14,093 bases of DNA from an uncultured Bacteroidota bacterium. Its GTDB lineage: Bacteria; Bacteroidota; Bacteroidia; Bacteroidales; F082. The DNA lies in assembly GCA_900542475.1 (NCBI GenBank), contig UQNO01000050.1:1-14093 (forward strand). The letters are read 5' to 3'. Under the pieces are notes generated by a model that made no database searches, was not told the DNA's origin, and worked only from the letters and a program-made list of their open reading frames with translations. The translations under genes were made by a program, and so were the position numbers. Of the stretch, positions 6,160 to 13,086 are shown piece after piece; within the stretch, counting starts at the first letter, position 1; each line of letters opens with the position of its first letter.

Positions 6160-6270
6160 AATGCAAATCAAAAAGCTGTTAAAGGAGTCTCTTTTGCGGT
6201 GTATTTTTTTTTGTCGGTGTGATGTTTTTTCGGCTATAAATCACTGATTTTCAGCGAAATAAAATAAATT

Positions 6271-6315
6271 AAAAAATATTGTGTTTTTTTTGTTGCGGGA
6301 TTGAAAAAATATTGT
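6271..6315. repeat. Exact 12-bp direct repeat upstream of rex
   Basis: AAAAAATATTGT occurs at 6271-6282 and 6304-6315, 33 bp apart start to start (about three helical turns). The second copy reaches the first base of the -7 element of the rex promoter. It could be a regulator site or chance similarity in AT-rich DNA. It does not form the palindrome (TTGTGAAnnnnTTCACAA-like) known for Rex. Confidence 0.4.
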
Positions 6316-6322
6316 ACTTTTG
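6293..6322 (+). promoter_or_regulatory. Putative rex(-adhE) promoter (Bacteroidota type)
   Basis: TTG at 6293-6295 and TACTTTTG at 6315-6322 (exact TAnnTTTG) are 19 bp apart, the preferred spacing. The -7 element ends 35 bp before the rex ATG at 6358. With only 40 bp between rex and adhE, this promoter probably drives both. Confidence 0.7.
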
Positions 6323-6357
6323 CCGTGTCCAACAAATAGATAAAAATTTATCGAAAT

Positions 6358-7017
6358 ATGGCAAGACAAAGTTCACAATCGCTGGTGGTCATGAAATCGA
6401 CTTTGAGTCGTTTGCCGTTGTACTACAGCTACATTCGCAAGATGCAGGGGAATGGCATGAAATACGTTTCCTCCTCGGTTATCGCCCAGGGGCTGAATAT
6501 CAATCCTGTATTGGTGCGCAAGGATCTCGCCGGCGTAAGTAGCGAGGCGGGCAAGCCGCGAGCCGGTTTCGGCGTTGATACTTTGCTTATCGACCTGGGC
6601 AGATATCTGGGATATGACAACATAGACAAGGCCATCGTTGTCGGCATAGGCAGCCTCGGTCGTCTCGTGCTGACCAGCAAGGAGTTCGAGACGCTCGGCA
6701 TGCACGTTGTCGTCGGCTTCGACAGAAACCCCGACCTCATAGGGACGCAGATGGGCGACAAATACGTCCTTCCCATGGAGAAAATGGACAGCTTCGTCAA
6801 ACGGACGGGTGTCAAGATTGGTATCATCACCGTGCCTGCCGACCAGGCGCAGGACGTTTGCGACCAGATGGTGAAATGCGGCATACAAGCCATTTGGAAC
6901 TTCGCATTCACCTTGCTCAACATGCCGGCGGATGTTATCGTTAAAAACGAAAACCTGCCAGCGTCGCTCGCACTGCTGTCGCATCAGTTGGAAAACAAAA
7001 TTAATTTCTCGAAATAA
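6358..7017 (+). CDS. rex: Redox-sensing transcriptional repressor Rex
   Basis: The 219-residue protein is a Rex repressor. It binds operator DNA when NAD+ is plentiful and lets go when NADH rises. The N-terminal winged helix is clear: LSRLPLYYSYIRKM, SSSVIAQGLNINPVLVRKDL and the wing GKPRAGFGV (to about residue 75). A Rossmann fold follows, with GIGSLG (96-101) as the dinucleotide loop. The C-terminal helix SLALLSHQLENKINF is the segment that swaps between subunits in known Rex dimers. The 40-bp spacing to adhE fits a classic Rex target, since Rex commonly represses adhE and hydrogenase genes and often itself. I did not find a clean Rex palindrome upstream, so direct control here remains an inference. 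Confidence 0.93.
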   Translation: MARQSSQSLVVMKSTLSRLPLYYSYIRKMQGNGMKYVSSSVIAQGLNINPVLVRKDLAGVSSEAGKPRAGFGVDTLLIDLGRYLGYDNIDKAIVVGIGSLGRLVLTSKEFETLGMHVVVGFDRNPDLIGTQMGDKYVLPMEKMDSFVKRTGVKIGIITVPADQAQDVCDQMVKCGIQAIWNFAFTLLNMPADVIVKNENLPASLALLSHQLENKINFSK

Positions 7018-7057
7018 CTCTAATCTGAATATTGAACAGTCTAAATACTTAACGGCT

Positions 7058-9676
7058 ATGAAAAAGCAAAAAGAAGAAATGGGAAAACCAATTGATAATA
7101 ATTTATCGGTTCGGGAAGAAATAGATATTCTTGTCAACCGCGCCGAAGAAGCTCTGAAAACCTATGTCACCTTCGACCAGGAACAGGTTGACAAGATTGT
7201 CTATGCCATGGCGCTGGCAGGCCTCGACCATCATCGCGAGCTGGCGAAACTCGCGTTCGAGGAGACCGGACGTGGCGTTTATGAAGACAAAATAGTGAAA
7301 AACATCTTCGCGACAGAGTACATCTGGAACTCTATAAAAAACGAAAAAACGGTTGGCATTGTCGAAGACAACGAAATGGAGGGCTATGTGGAAGTGGCGG
7401 AGCCTGTCGGCATTGTGGCTGGAGTCACGCCTGTCACCAACCCGACTTCAACCACCATGTTCAAGTCGCTGATTTGCACCAAGGCTCGTAATCCCATCAT
7501 CTTTGGATTCCATCCTTCGGCACAGCAGTCGTCGATGGCTGCCGCTAAAACGCTTCGTGACGCCGCCATCGCCGCCGGCGCCCCGGAGCATTGCATTCAA
7601 TGGATAGAACATCCATCGGTGGAAGCCACAATGGCTCTGATGAACCATCCGAAAGTGTCGTTGATATTGGCTACAGGCGGCTCTGGCATGGTGAAATCGG
7701 CTTACAGCTGCGGAAAGCCTGCCCTCGGGGTGGGCCCCGGCAACGCTCCTTGTTACATAGAGACATCTGCCAACGTGAAACGCGCTTGCACAGACCTGAT
7801 GATGTCAAAGACTTTCGACAACGGCATGATATGCGCCTCGGAGCAGGCCGTCATCGTCGATAAGGTAATCTCAAACCTGTTTGAGGACTATATGAAAGAG
7901 AACGGTTGCTACTTCTTGAACGATGCAGAGATAGAAAAGGTGTCGGCATTCGTCATCAACGCCGTGAAAGGCGCCGTCAATCCGGAGGTGGTCGGCAAGT
8001 CGGCGTATTGGATCGCTGACAAATCGGGCGTGAAAGTGCCGGAGAGAACCAAGATTCTGATTGCCCGCCTCAAAGATGTCGGTCCGGACTACCCGCTTTC
8101 GCGCGAAAAGCTTTCGCCGGTTTTGGCTTATTATGTGGTGAACAACCACGTGGAGGGCTTCGAGATGTGCCAGAAGATGCTCGATATGGGCGGATTGGGA
8201 CACACAGCCATCATTCACAGCACCAACGACGACTTGATTCAAAAGTTCGGCAAGACCATGAAAGTGGGCCGCATCATCGTCAACTCACCATCATCGCAAG
8301 GAGCCATAGGCGACATCTATAACACCAATACTCCTTCGCTGACACTGGGTTGCGGTTCTTACGGTCATAACAGCACCACCGCCAACGTGTCAACAGTCAA
8401 CCTAATCAACAAAAAGAAAATCGCAAAAAGAAGAGTCAACATGCAATGGTTCAAAATTCCGCCGAAAATCTATTTCGAGTACGATTCGGTGCAATATCTT
8501 GAGAAGATGGAGGGCATCACCAAGGCTTTCATCGTCAGCGACCCTATGATGGTGCAGCTGGGCTATGTGGATAAGGTGACCTATTACCTTAACAAACGAG
8601 AAGAGGCCTGCCACTACAAGATTTTCTCCGATGTAGAGCCTGATCCGGATGTGGAGACCATCATGCGCGGTGTGGCGGAAATGCGGTCGTTCCAGCCTGA
8701 TGTCGTCATCGCCTTGGGCGGAGGTTCGGCTATGGACGCCGCCAAGGGCATGTGGCTGTTCTACGAGCATCCGGAGACCTCGTTTGACGGCTTGCGTCAA
8801 AAGTTCATGGACATTCGCAAGCGCGTGGTGAAGTTCCCGCACCTTGGCGACAAATGCAAGATGGTCGCCATTCCGACCACGTCTGGCACAGGCAGCGAGG
8901 TGACTTCGTTCACCGTCATAACCGACAAGAAAAAAGGCATCAAATATCCTTTGGCGGACTATGCCGTTACGCCTAATGTGGCTATCATCGACCCGCAATT
9001 TGTGGTGTCTTTGCCTAAACGCGCCACTGCCGACACCGGCTTGGACGTGCTGACTCACGCCATCGAGGCTTATATCTCGAACATGGCCAACGACTACACC
9101 GACGGTCTCGCCCTGCAAGCCATGGACTTGGTGTTCGCTTATCTGAAGAGGGCTTACCAAAACGGTCAGTTCGACTTAAAAGCCAGAGAGAAGATGCACA
9201 ACGCCTCGTGTATCGCAGGCATGGCGTTCACCAACGCTTTCCTGGGCCTCAACCATAGCATGGCTCACAAACTCGGCGGCGACTACCATATTCCGCACGG
9301 ACGCGCCAACGCCATATTGTTGCCATATATCGTAAAATACAACTCGTTGAAACCCAACAAGTTCGTTCCGTTTCCGAAATACGAGCGTTTCATCGCCGAC
9401 GAAAAATTGGCCAAGGCGGCGCGCTTCCTCGGTTTTGGCGGCAAAAACAATGAAGAAAGCATCGACAACCTCATCAACGCCATTCGTCAGTTGATGCGCG
9501 ACATGGATATGCCGATGAGCATCAAAGAGACCGGAGTTGACGAAAAACTCTTCATGGACAACGTGGAGGCTCTCGCAGAGAAGGCGCACGACGACCAGTG
9601 TACCGGAGCCAACCCGAAATACCCATTGGTGAGCGAAATAGTCGAACTTTACAAACAAGCCTATTATGGCAAATGA
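7058..9676 (+). CDS. adhE: Bifunctional acetaldehyde-CoA / alcohol dehydrogenase
   Basis: The 872-residue protein fuses two enzymes that turn acetyl-CoA into ethanol, using two NADH. The N-terminal aldehyde dehydrogenase half has the NAD-site stretch ATGGSGMVKSAYSCGKPALG and the thioester-forming C259 in FDNGMICASEQ. After a linker at about residues 450-465, the iron-dependent alcohol dehydrogenase half begins. It has GGGSAMDAAKG (from residue 554), PTTSGTGSEVTSF, and iron ligands D663 and H667 (GLDVLTHAIEAY), H733 (HSMAH) and H747 (PHGRAN). Both active sites are intact and the length is standard; the family forms helical spirosomes. I chose ATG 7058 because the 42 codons open upstream overlap rex and carry no similarity. 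It is probably co-transcribed with rex and feeds into the next gene, a second alcohol dehydrogenase. Confidence 0.96.
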   Translation: MKKQKEEMGKPIDNNLSVREEIDILVNRAEEALKTYVTFDQEQVDKIVYAMALAGLDHHRELAKLAFEETGRGVYEDKIVKNIFATEYIWNSIKNEKTVGIVEDNEMEGYVEVAEPVGIVAGVTPVTNPTSTTMFKSLICTKARNPIIFGFHPSAQQSSMAAAKTLRDAAIAAGAPEHCIQWIEHPSVEATMALMNHPKVSLILATGGSGMVKSAYSCGKPALGVGPGNAPCYIETSANVKRACTDLMMSKTFDNGMICASEQAVIVDKVISNLFEDYMKENGCYFLNDAEIEKVSAFVINAVKGAVNPEVVGKSAYWIADKSGVKVPERTKILIARLKDVGPDYPLSREKLSPVLAYYVVNNHVEGFEMCQKMLDMGGLGHTAIIHSTNDDLIQKFGKTMKVGRIIVNSPSSQGAIGDIYNTNTPSLTLGCGSYGHNSTTANVSTVNLINKKKIAKRRVNMQWFKIPPKIYFEYDSVQYLEKMEGITKAFIVSDPMMVQLGYVDKVTYYLNKREEACHYKIFSDVEPDPDVETIMRGVAEMRSFQPDVVIALGGGSAMDAAKGMWLFYEHPETSFDGLRQKFMDIRKRVVKFPHLGDKCKMVAIPTTSGTGSEVTSFTVITDKKKGIKYPLADYAVTPNVAIIDPQFVVSLPKRATADTGLDVLTHAIEAYISNMANDYTDGLALQAMDLVFAYLKRAYQNGQFDLKAREKMHNASCIAGMAFTNAFLGLNHSMAHKLGGDYHIPHGRANAILLPYIVKYNSLKPNKFVPFPKYERFIADEKLAKAARFLGFGGKNNEESIDNLINAIRQLMRDMDMPMSIKETGVDEKLFMDNVEALAEKAHDDQCTGANPKYPLVSEIVELYKQAYYGK

Positions 9677-9732
9677 CAATCAATGAAGTAATAAAATAAT
9701 AGTTAATTTGAAATTCTTAAAATAATAATAAT

Positions 9733-10950
9733 ATGAACAGATTCACCTTACCGAGAAACATTTTTCATGGAGAAAACGCTCTCGAAGCATTGAAAACCCT
9801 TACGGGAAAACGTGCCATCGTGTGTGTTGGTGGCGGAAGCATGAAACGTTTCGGCTTTTTGGACAAGGCCATAGCCTATCTACAGGAAGCCGGAATGGAA
9901 GTAAAAGTTATTGACGGCATCGAGTCGGACCCGTCGGTGGAAACCGTTATAAAAGGCGCTGCAGCGATGTCGGAGTTCCAGCCCGACTGGATTGTCGCCA
10001 TTGGTGGAGGCTCGCCTATAGACGCAGCTAAAGCCATGTGGATTAAATACGAATATCCTGAAACCACATTCGAGGACATGTGCAAGGTGTTCGGTCTGCC
10101 AAAATTGAGGACCAAGGCCAGGTTCTGCGCTGTATCGTCCACCTCGGGCACAGCCACCGAAGTCACCGCCTTCTCCATCATCACTGATTATGAAAAAGGT
10201 ATCAAATACCCTATTGCAGACTTTGAAATCACACCAGATGTGGCCATCGTTGACCCTGCGTTGGCACAAACAATGCCCCAAAAGTTGGTGGCCCACACGG
10301 GAATGGACGCCATCACCCACGCCATAGAAGCCTATGTCTCGACAGCCCATTGCGACTACACCGACCCCTTGGCTCTGCATGCCATCAAGATGATACGGCG
10401 CGACCTAATCGAATCATACGCCGGCGACACCAATGCCCGCAACAATATGCACAACGCACAGTGTCTTGCCGGCATGGCTTTCTCAAACGCCCTTCTGGGT
10501 ATCGTCCATTCTATGGCACACAAAACCGGTGCCGCCTTTGCCGACTATGGCGCGCATATCATCCACGGCGCCGCCAACGCCATGTATTTGCCCAAGGTAA
10601 TTGCCTTCAACGCCAAGAACCCAGAGGCTAAACAACGCTACGGTGTCATCGCCGATTCCATAAACCTTGGCGGAAACAACGATGATGAGAAAGTGACCCT
10701 TCTTATCGATGCGTTGCGCAAGATGAACGACGCACTTAACATTCCTCATTGCATCAAGAACTACGGTGCCGACTCCTATCCTTGCGAGCAAGGCTTTGTG
10801 CCGGAGAAAGTATTCCTTGAAAGGCTGCCCGAAATTGCTAAAAACGCCATCGCCGATGCCTGCACAGGCTCCAACCCGCGTGTTCCGACGCAGACCGAAA
10901 TGGAAGAGCTGCTGAAATGCTGCTATTACGACACCGATGTCATGATATAG
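9733..10950 (+). CDS. Iron-containing alcohol dehydrogenase (butanol-dehydrogenase-like)
   Basis: The 405-residue protein is a stand-alone group III alcohol dehydrogenase that interconverts aldehydes and alcohols with NAD(P)H. The nucleotide-site signature is AIGGGSPIDAAKAMW, followed by SSTSGTATEVTAFS. Iron ligands are D192 and H196 (GMDAITHAIEAY), H259 (HSMAHKTG) and the His of HGAANA (H278). The last spacing is 5 residues longer than in FucO-type enzymes (HSMAH to HGxAN 19 instead of 14, insertion ADYGAHII). It resembles butanol dehydrogenases more than the AdhE half, so it is not a recent duplicate. It lies 56 bp after adhE without an obvious terminator, so an operon is likely. Substrate and cofactor cannot be set from sequence. 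Confidence 0.92.
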   Translation: MNRFTLPRNIFHGENALEALKTLTGKRAIVCVGGGSMKRFGFLDKAIAYLQEAGMEVKVIDGIESDPSVETVIKGAAAMSEFQPDWIVAIGGGSPIDAAKAMWIKYEYPETTFEDMCKVFGLPKLRTKARFCAVSSTSGTATEVTAFSIITDYEKGIKYPIADFEITPDVAIVDPALAQTMPQKLVAHTGMDAITHAIEAYVSTAHCDYTDPLALHAIKMIRRDLIESYAGDTNARNNMHNAQCLAGMAFSNALLGIVHSMAHKTGAAFADYGAHIIHGAANAMYLPKVIAFNAKNPEAKQRYGVIADSINLGGNNDDEKVTLLIDALRKMNDALNIPHCIKNYGADSYPCEQGFVPEKVFLERLPEIAKNAIADACTGSNPRVPTQTEMEELLKCCYYDTDVMI

Positions 10951-10969
10951 ACAGGTCTTTGTTTACGAT

Positions 10970-11013
10970 AGCGAGGTGCGGAATTTCGGAAACGAAAAAT
11001 CTTCGCCCTCGCT
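10970..11013 (+). other. Stable intergenic stem-loop between ADH and the [2Fe-2S] gene
   Basis: AGCGAGG (10970-10976) pairs with CCTCGCT (11007-11013). Past a bulged T the helix continues as GCGGA with TTCGC (one G-U), and a small TCG-GAAA-CGA hairpin caps it with a GNRA-type loop. No T tract follows, so it is not a standard terminator. It may be an mRNA-processing or stability element that sets different expression of the dehydrogenase and hydrogenase genes. Confidence 0.4.
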
Positions 11014-11071
11014 GTTAATCAAGATATTGAAATGAAATTATTGAGAAAACAACAATCAAAGCAACAAAAAT

Positions 11072-11371
11072 ATGATCATTAAAGTATGCGTTGGCAGTTC
11101 ATGCCACCTGAAAGGCTCCTACGATGTCATTCAAGCCTTAAAAGACATCCTCAAGAAATATGACGTTGAAGACGTTGTCGAACTGCAAGCCAGCTTTTGC
11201 CTCGGGCACTGCTCTGAAGGTGTCAATGTGAAAATTGACGGGATTTCGGACAAGAAAATCAAGGAAACGGGAGCGACCCTTCACGATGGTTGTTTGATGC
11301 TCCACAACGTGACGAAAGACAACGTCGAGGAAGTGTTCGTAAAAGAAGTGTATCCGCTGATTGCAATCTAA
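11072..11371 (+). CDS. [2Fe-2S] thioredoxin-like ferredoxin (NuoE/HydC-like)
   Basis: The 99-residue protein is a thioredoxin-like [2Fe-2S] domain of the type in NuoE and in the small subunit of multimeric [FeFe]-hydrogenases. The four cluster cysteines are visible: C6 and C11 in CVGSSCHLKGS, and C43 and C47 in SFCLGHC. It is much shorter than NuoE (about 160 residues) because the N-terminal helical region is absent. It would move single electrons in the cytosol. Only 5 bp separate it from the hydrogenase-like gene, so the two are translated from one mRNA. The likely job is to pass electrons to or from that protein's iron-sulfur clusters. A gene of this kind beside hydS is also what I recall from Thermotoga. 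Confidence 0.85.
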   Translation: MIIKVCVGSSCHLKGSYDVIQALKDILKKYDVEDVVELQASFCLGHCSEGVNVKIDGISDKKIKETGATLHDGCLMLHNVTKDNVEEVFVKEVYPLIAI

Positions 11372-11376
11372 ACGTC

Positions 11377-13086
11377 ATGTCGAAGTATTTAGAGTTCCGT
11401 AACGCGCGGTGCAAGGATTGCTATAAATGTTTACGCGAGTGTCCTGTCAAGGCCATCAACTTCAAGGGGCATCGCGCCGAGATTATAGAGGACAGATGCA
11501 TCTTGTGCGGCCACTGCACCCTCGCTTGCCCGCAAAACGCAAAAGTGGTGCATAGCGAGATTGACGCCGTGAAGCGTCTGCTCGCGTCAGGCGAGAAAGT
11601 GATGGCAAGCGTGGCTCCGTCTTTCATCTCGAGCTTCGGTCTTGCCGACTTCGCGACGATGAAGTTGGCTTTGGCCAAGCTGGGTTTTGCCGATGCCGAG
11701 GAAACCGCCGTCGGCGCACAAGCCGTCACAAAGGAATATGCACGGCTGTTGAATACGGGGGAATTCACCAATTTCATCACTTCGGCGTGTCCGGCGGCTT
11801 GTCGCATGATACAAGAGTATTATCCCCAAGCGCTCAAATATCTGGCTCCCGTCGATTCACCGATGGTGGCTCATGCCAAACTCATCAAGAAGCAGCATCC
11901 TGAAATGAGAATTGTGTTCGTCGGCCCGTGCATCGCCAAAAAACGCGAGGCGGAAGAATGTCACCTCATCGACAACGTGCTGACCTTCGAAGACGTGCAA
12001 CAACTCTTTGAGGAACACGATGTCCGACTCGATGAAATCACAAGACTTAATTTTGGCAAGGGAAAAGGCGCGCCAAACCTCGCCAAGGAATATCCCGTTC
12101 CGCAAGGTATCATCAACTCGTTTGCCGAGCTGCCCGAAGGCTACGACTACATCAGCGTCGATGGCCCGAAGAAATGCGTGGAGACACTGAAAAACATCGA
12201 GCATCTCGACCATGTGTTCATTGAAATAAACCTATGCGTCGATGCTTGTGTCAACGGGCCTTGCTCGTTGGTGACTCCGGGTGGTTCCACCAAGGCGACT
12301 TCCGACATCCGTAAATACATCAGACGCGAGAAGAAGGAATTCACCGCGCCGCAGGACACAAGCCCGTTAGAGGTTAACCTCACAGCCGCGCATCCGCGCC
12401 TGCGCAGCCATAGCATGGCCGCCACCGAGCGCGACATCGAGGCCATTCTTCACCGTACCGGCAAGCTGAAGCCGGAAGACGAACTGAACTGTGGCTCGTG
12501 CGGCTATGCCACTTGCCGCGAAAAAGCATGGGCGGTATATAACGGCTATGCCGACATGGAGATATGTCTGCCGTATATGCGTCAACGCGCCGAGTCGCTG
12601 TCGTTCGAAATCATCAAGAACAGTCCGGAAGGCATCATAGTCCTGGATTCAGAGATGAATATCGTTGAAATCAACGCCAAAGGTTGCGAACTGCTTGGCA
12701 TCAACGACTCCAACCTCAAGGGACGCGCCGCCTCCGATTTCTTCCCGCCTATCGACTTCTTCAACGCCTATACGAAGAAAACACATACGGAAAGCAAGCA
12801 GATGCATATCCCCGCCACCGGTAAATACATCGACTTGTCAGTCAACTATCTTAAAGGACAAGACGTGCTTTTCGGCATCATGAAAGATGTGACCGCCGCC
12901 GTCGATTATGACAATAAAATCATGAAGGTGAAGATGGAAACGCTGACCACCACCGACAATGTCATCAAAAAGCAAATGCGTGTGGCGCAGGAGATTGCCT
13001 CGCTCTTGGGAGAGACGACTGCCGAGACCAAGGTGGCTTTGTTGAAATTGAAGCAAACACTTACCGAAGAAAACGCAAACAAATAA
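11377..13086 (+). CDS. hydS: Putative sensory [FeFe]-hydrogenase with PAS domain (HydS type, group C)
   Basis: The protein has 569 residues. Two [4Fe-4S] ferredoxin motifs open it: C12xxC15xxC18xxxC22 and C41xxC44xxC47xxxC51. The H-cluster domain follows, with L1 TSACP (135-139), L2 GPCIAKKREAEE (from 183) and L3 EINLCVDACVNGPC (from 283). The four cluster ligands C138, C185, C287 and C291 and K188 are kept. The proton-transfer Cys of catalytic enzymes is A137, the Met before PC is G183, and the ExMxC Met is N285. A further Fe-S module (C372, C375, C380, C397) comes next, then a PAS domain (about 410-525, SPEGIIVLDSEMNIVEINAK) and a helical tail. This domain order and these substitutions match the sensory hydrogenase HydS described from Thermotoga maritima, so H2 sensing is more likely than H2 production. 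I chose ATG 11377; the 29 codons open upstream overlap the ferredoxin gene. Confidence 0.9.
   Translation: MSKYLEFRNARCKDCYKCLRECPVKAINFKGHRAEIIEDRCILCGHCTLACPQNAKVVHSEIDAVKRLLASGEKVMASVAPSFISSFGLADFATMKLALAKLGFADAEETAVGAQAVTKEYARLLNTGEFTNFITSACPAACRMIQEYYPQALKYLAPVDSPMVAHAKLIKKQHPEMRIVFVGPCIAKKREAEECHLIDNVLTFEDVQQLFEEHDVRLDEITRLNFGKGKGAPNLAKEYPVPQGIINSFAELPEGYDYISVDGPKKCVETLKNIEHLDHVFIEINLCVDACVNGPCSLVTPGGSTKATSDIRKYIRREKKEFTAPQDTSPLEVNLTAAHPRLRSHSMAATERDIEAILHRTGKLKPEDELNCGSCGYATCREKAWAVYNGYADMEICLPYMRQRAESLSFEIIKNSPEGIIVLDSEMNIVEINAKGCELLGINDSNLKGRAASDFFPPIDFFNAYTKKTHTESKQMHIPATGKYIDLSVNYLKGQDVLFGIMKDVTAAVDYDNKIMKVKMETLTTTDNVIKKQMRVAQEIASLLGETTAETKVALLKLKQTLTEENANK

Noticed and set aside
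3572..6350. Possible att duplication of the tRNA-Leu 3' end at the far side of the island
   Set aside because: No second copy of GGTTCGATCCCGG or neighbouring tRNA sequence was found by eye before rex, so an integrase-made att pair cannot be claimed. No integrase gene is present.
6160..6357. Classical Rex operator palindrome upstream of rex
   Set aside because: TTGTG occurs at 6279-6283 but no matching right half follows at the proper spacing.
6932..7057. Upstream extension of the adhE frame (42 codons)
   Set aside because: It overlaps the end of rex in another frame, has no AdhE similarity, and the family's N-terminus fits ATG 7058.
8402..9160. Long minus-strand ORF of 252 codons opposite adhE (also 6373-7137 opposite rex and 10380-9880 opposite the ADH)
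   Set aside because: These are shadows of well-supported genes, rich in His/Arg/Val from reverse reading, with no recognisable domain.
11290..11376. Upstream extension of the hydS frame
   Set aside because: It lies inside the [2Fe-2S] protein gene and reads as basic low-quality sequence; the ferredoxin domain starts just after ATG 11377.
11377..13086. Catalytic, H2-producing [FeFe]-hydrogenase
   Set aside because: The proton-transfer Cys is Ala (A137) and the L2 Met is Gly (G183), and a PAS domain is fused; both favour a sensor.
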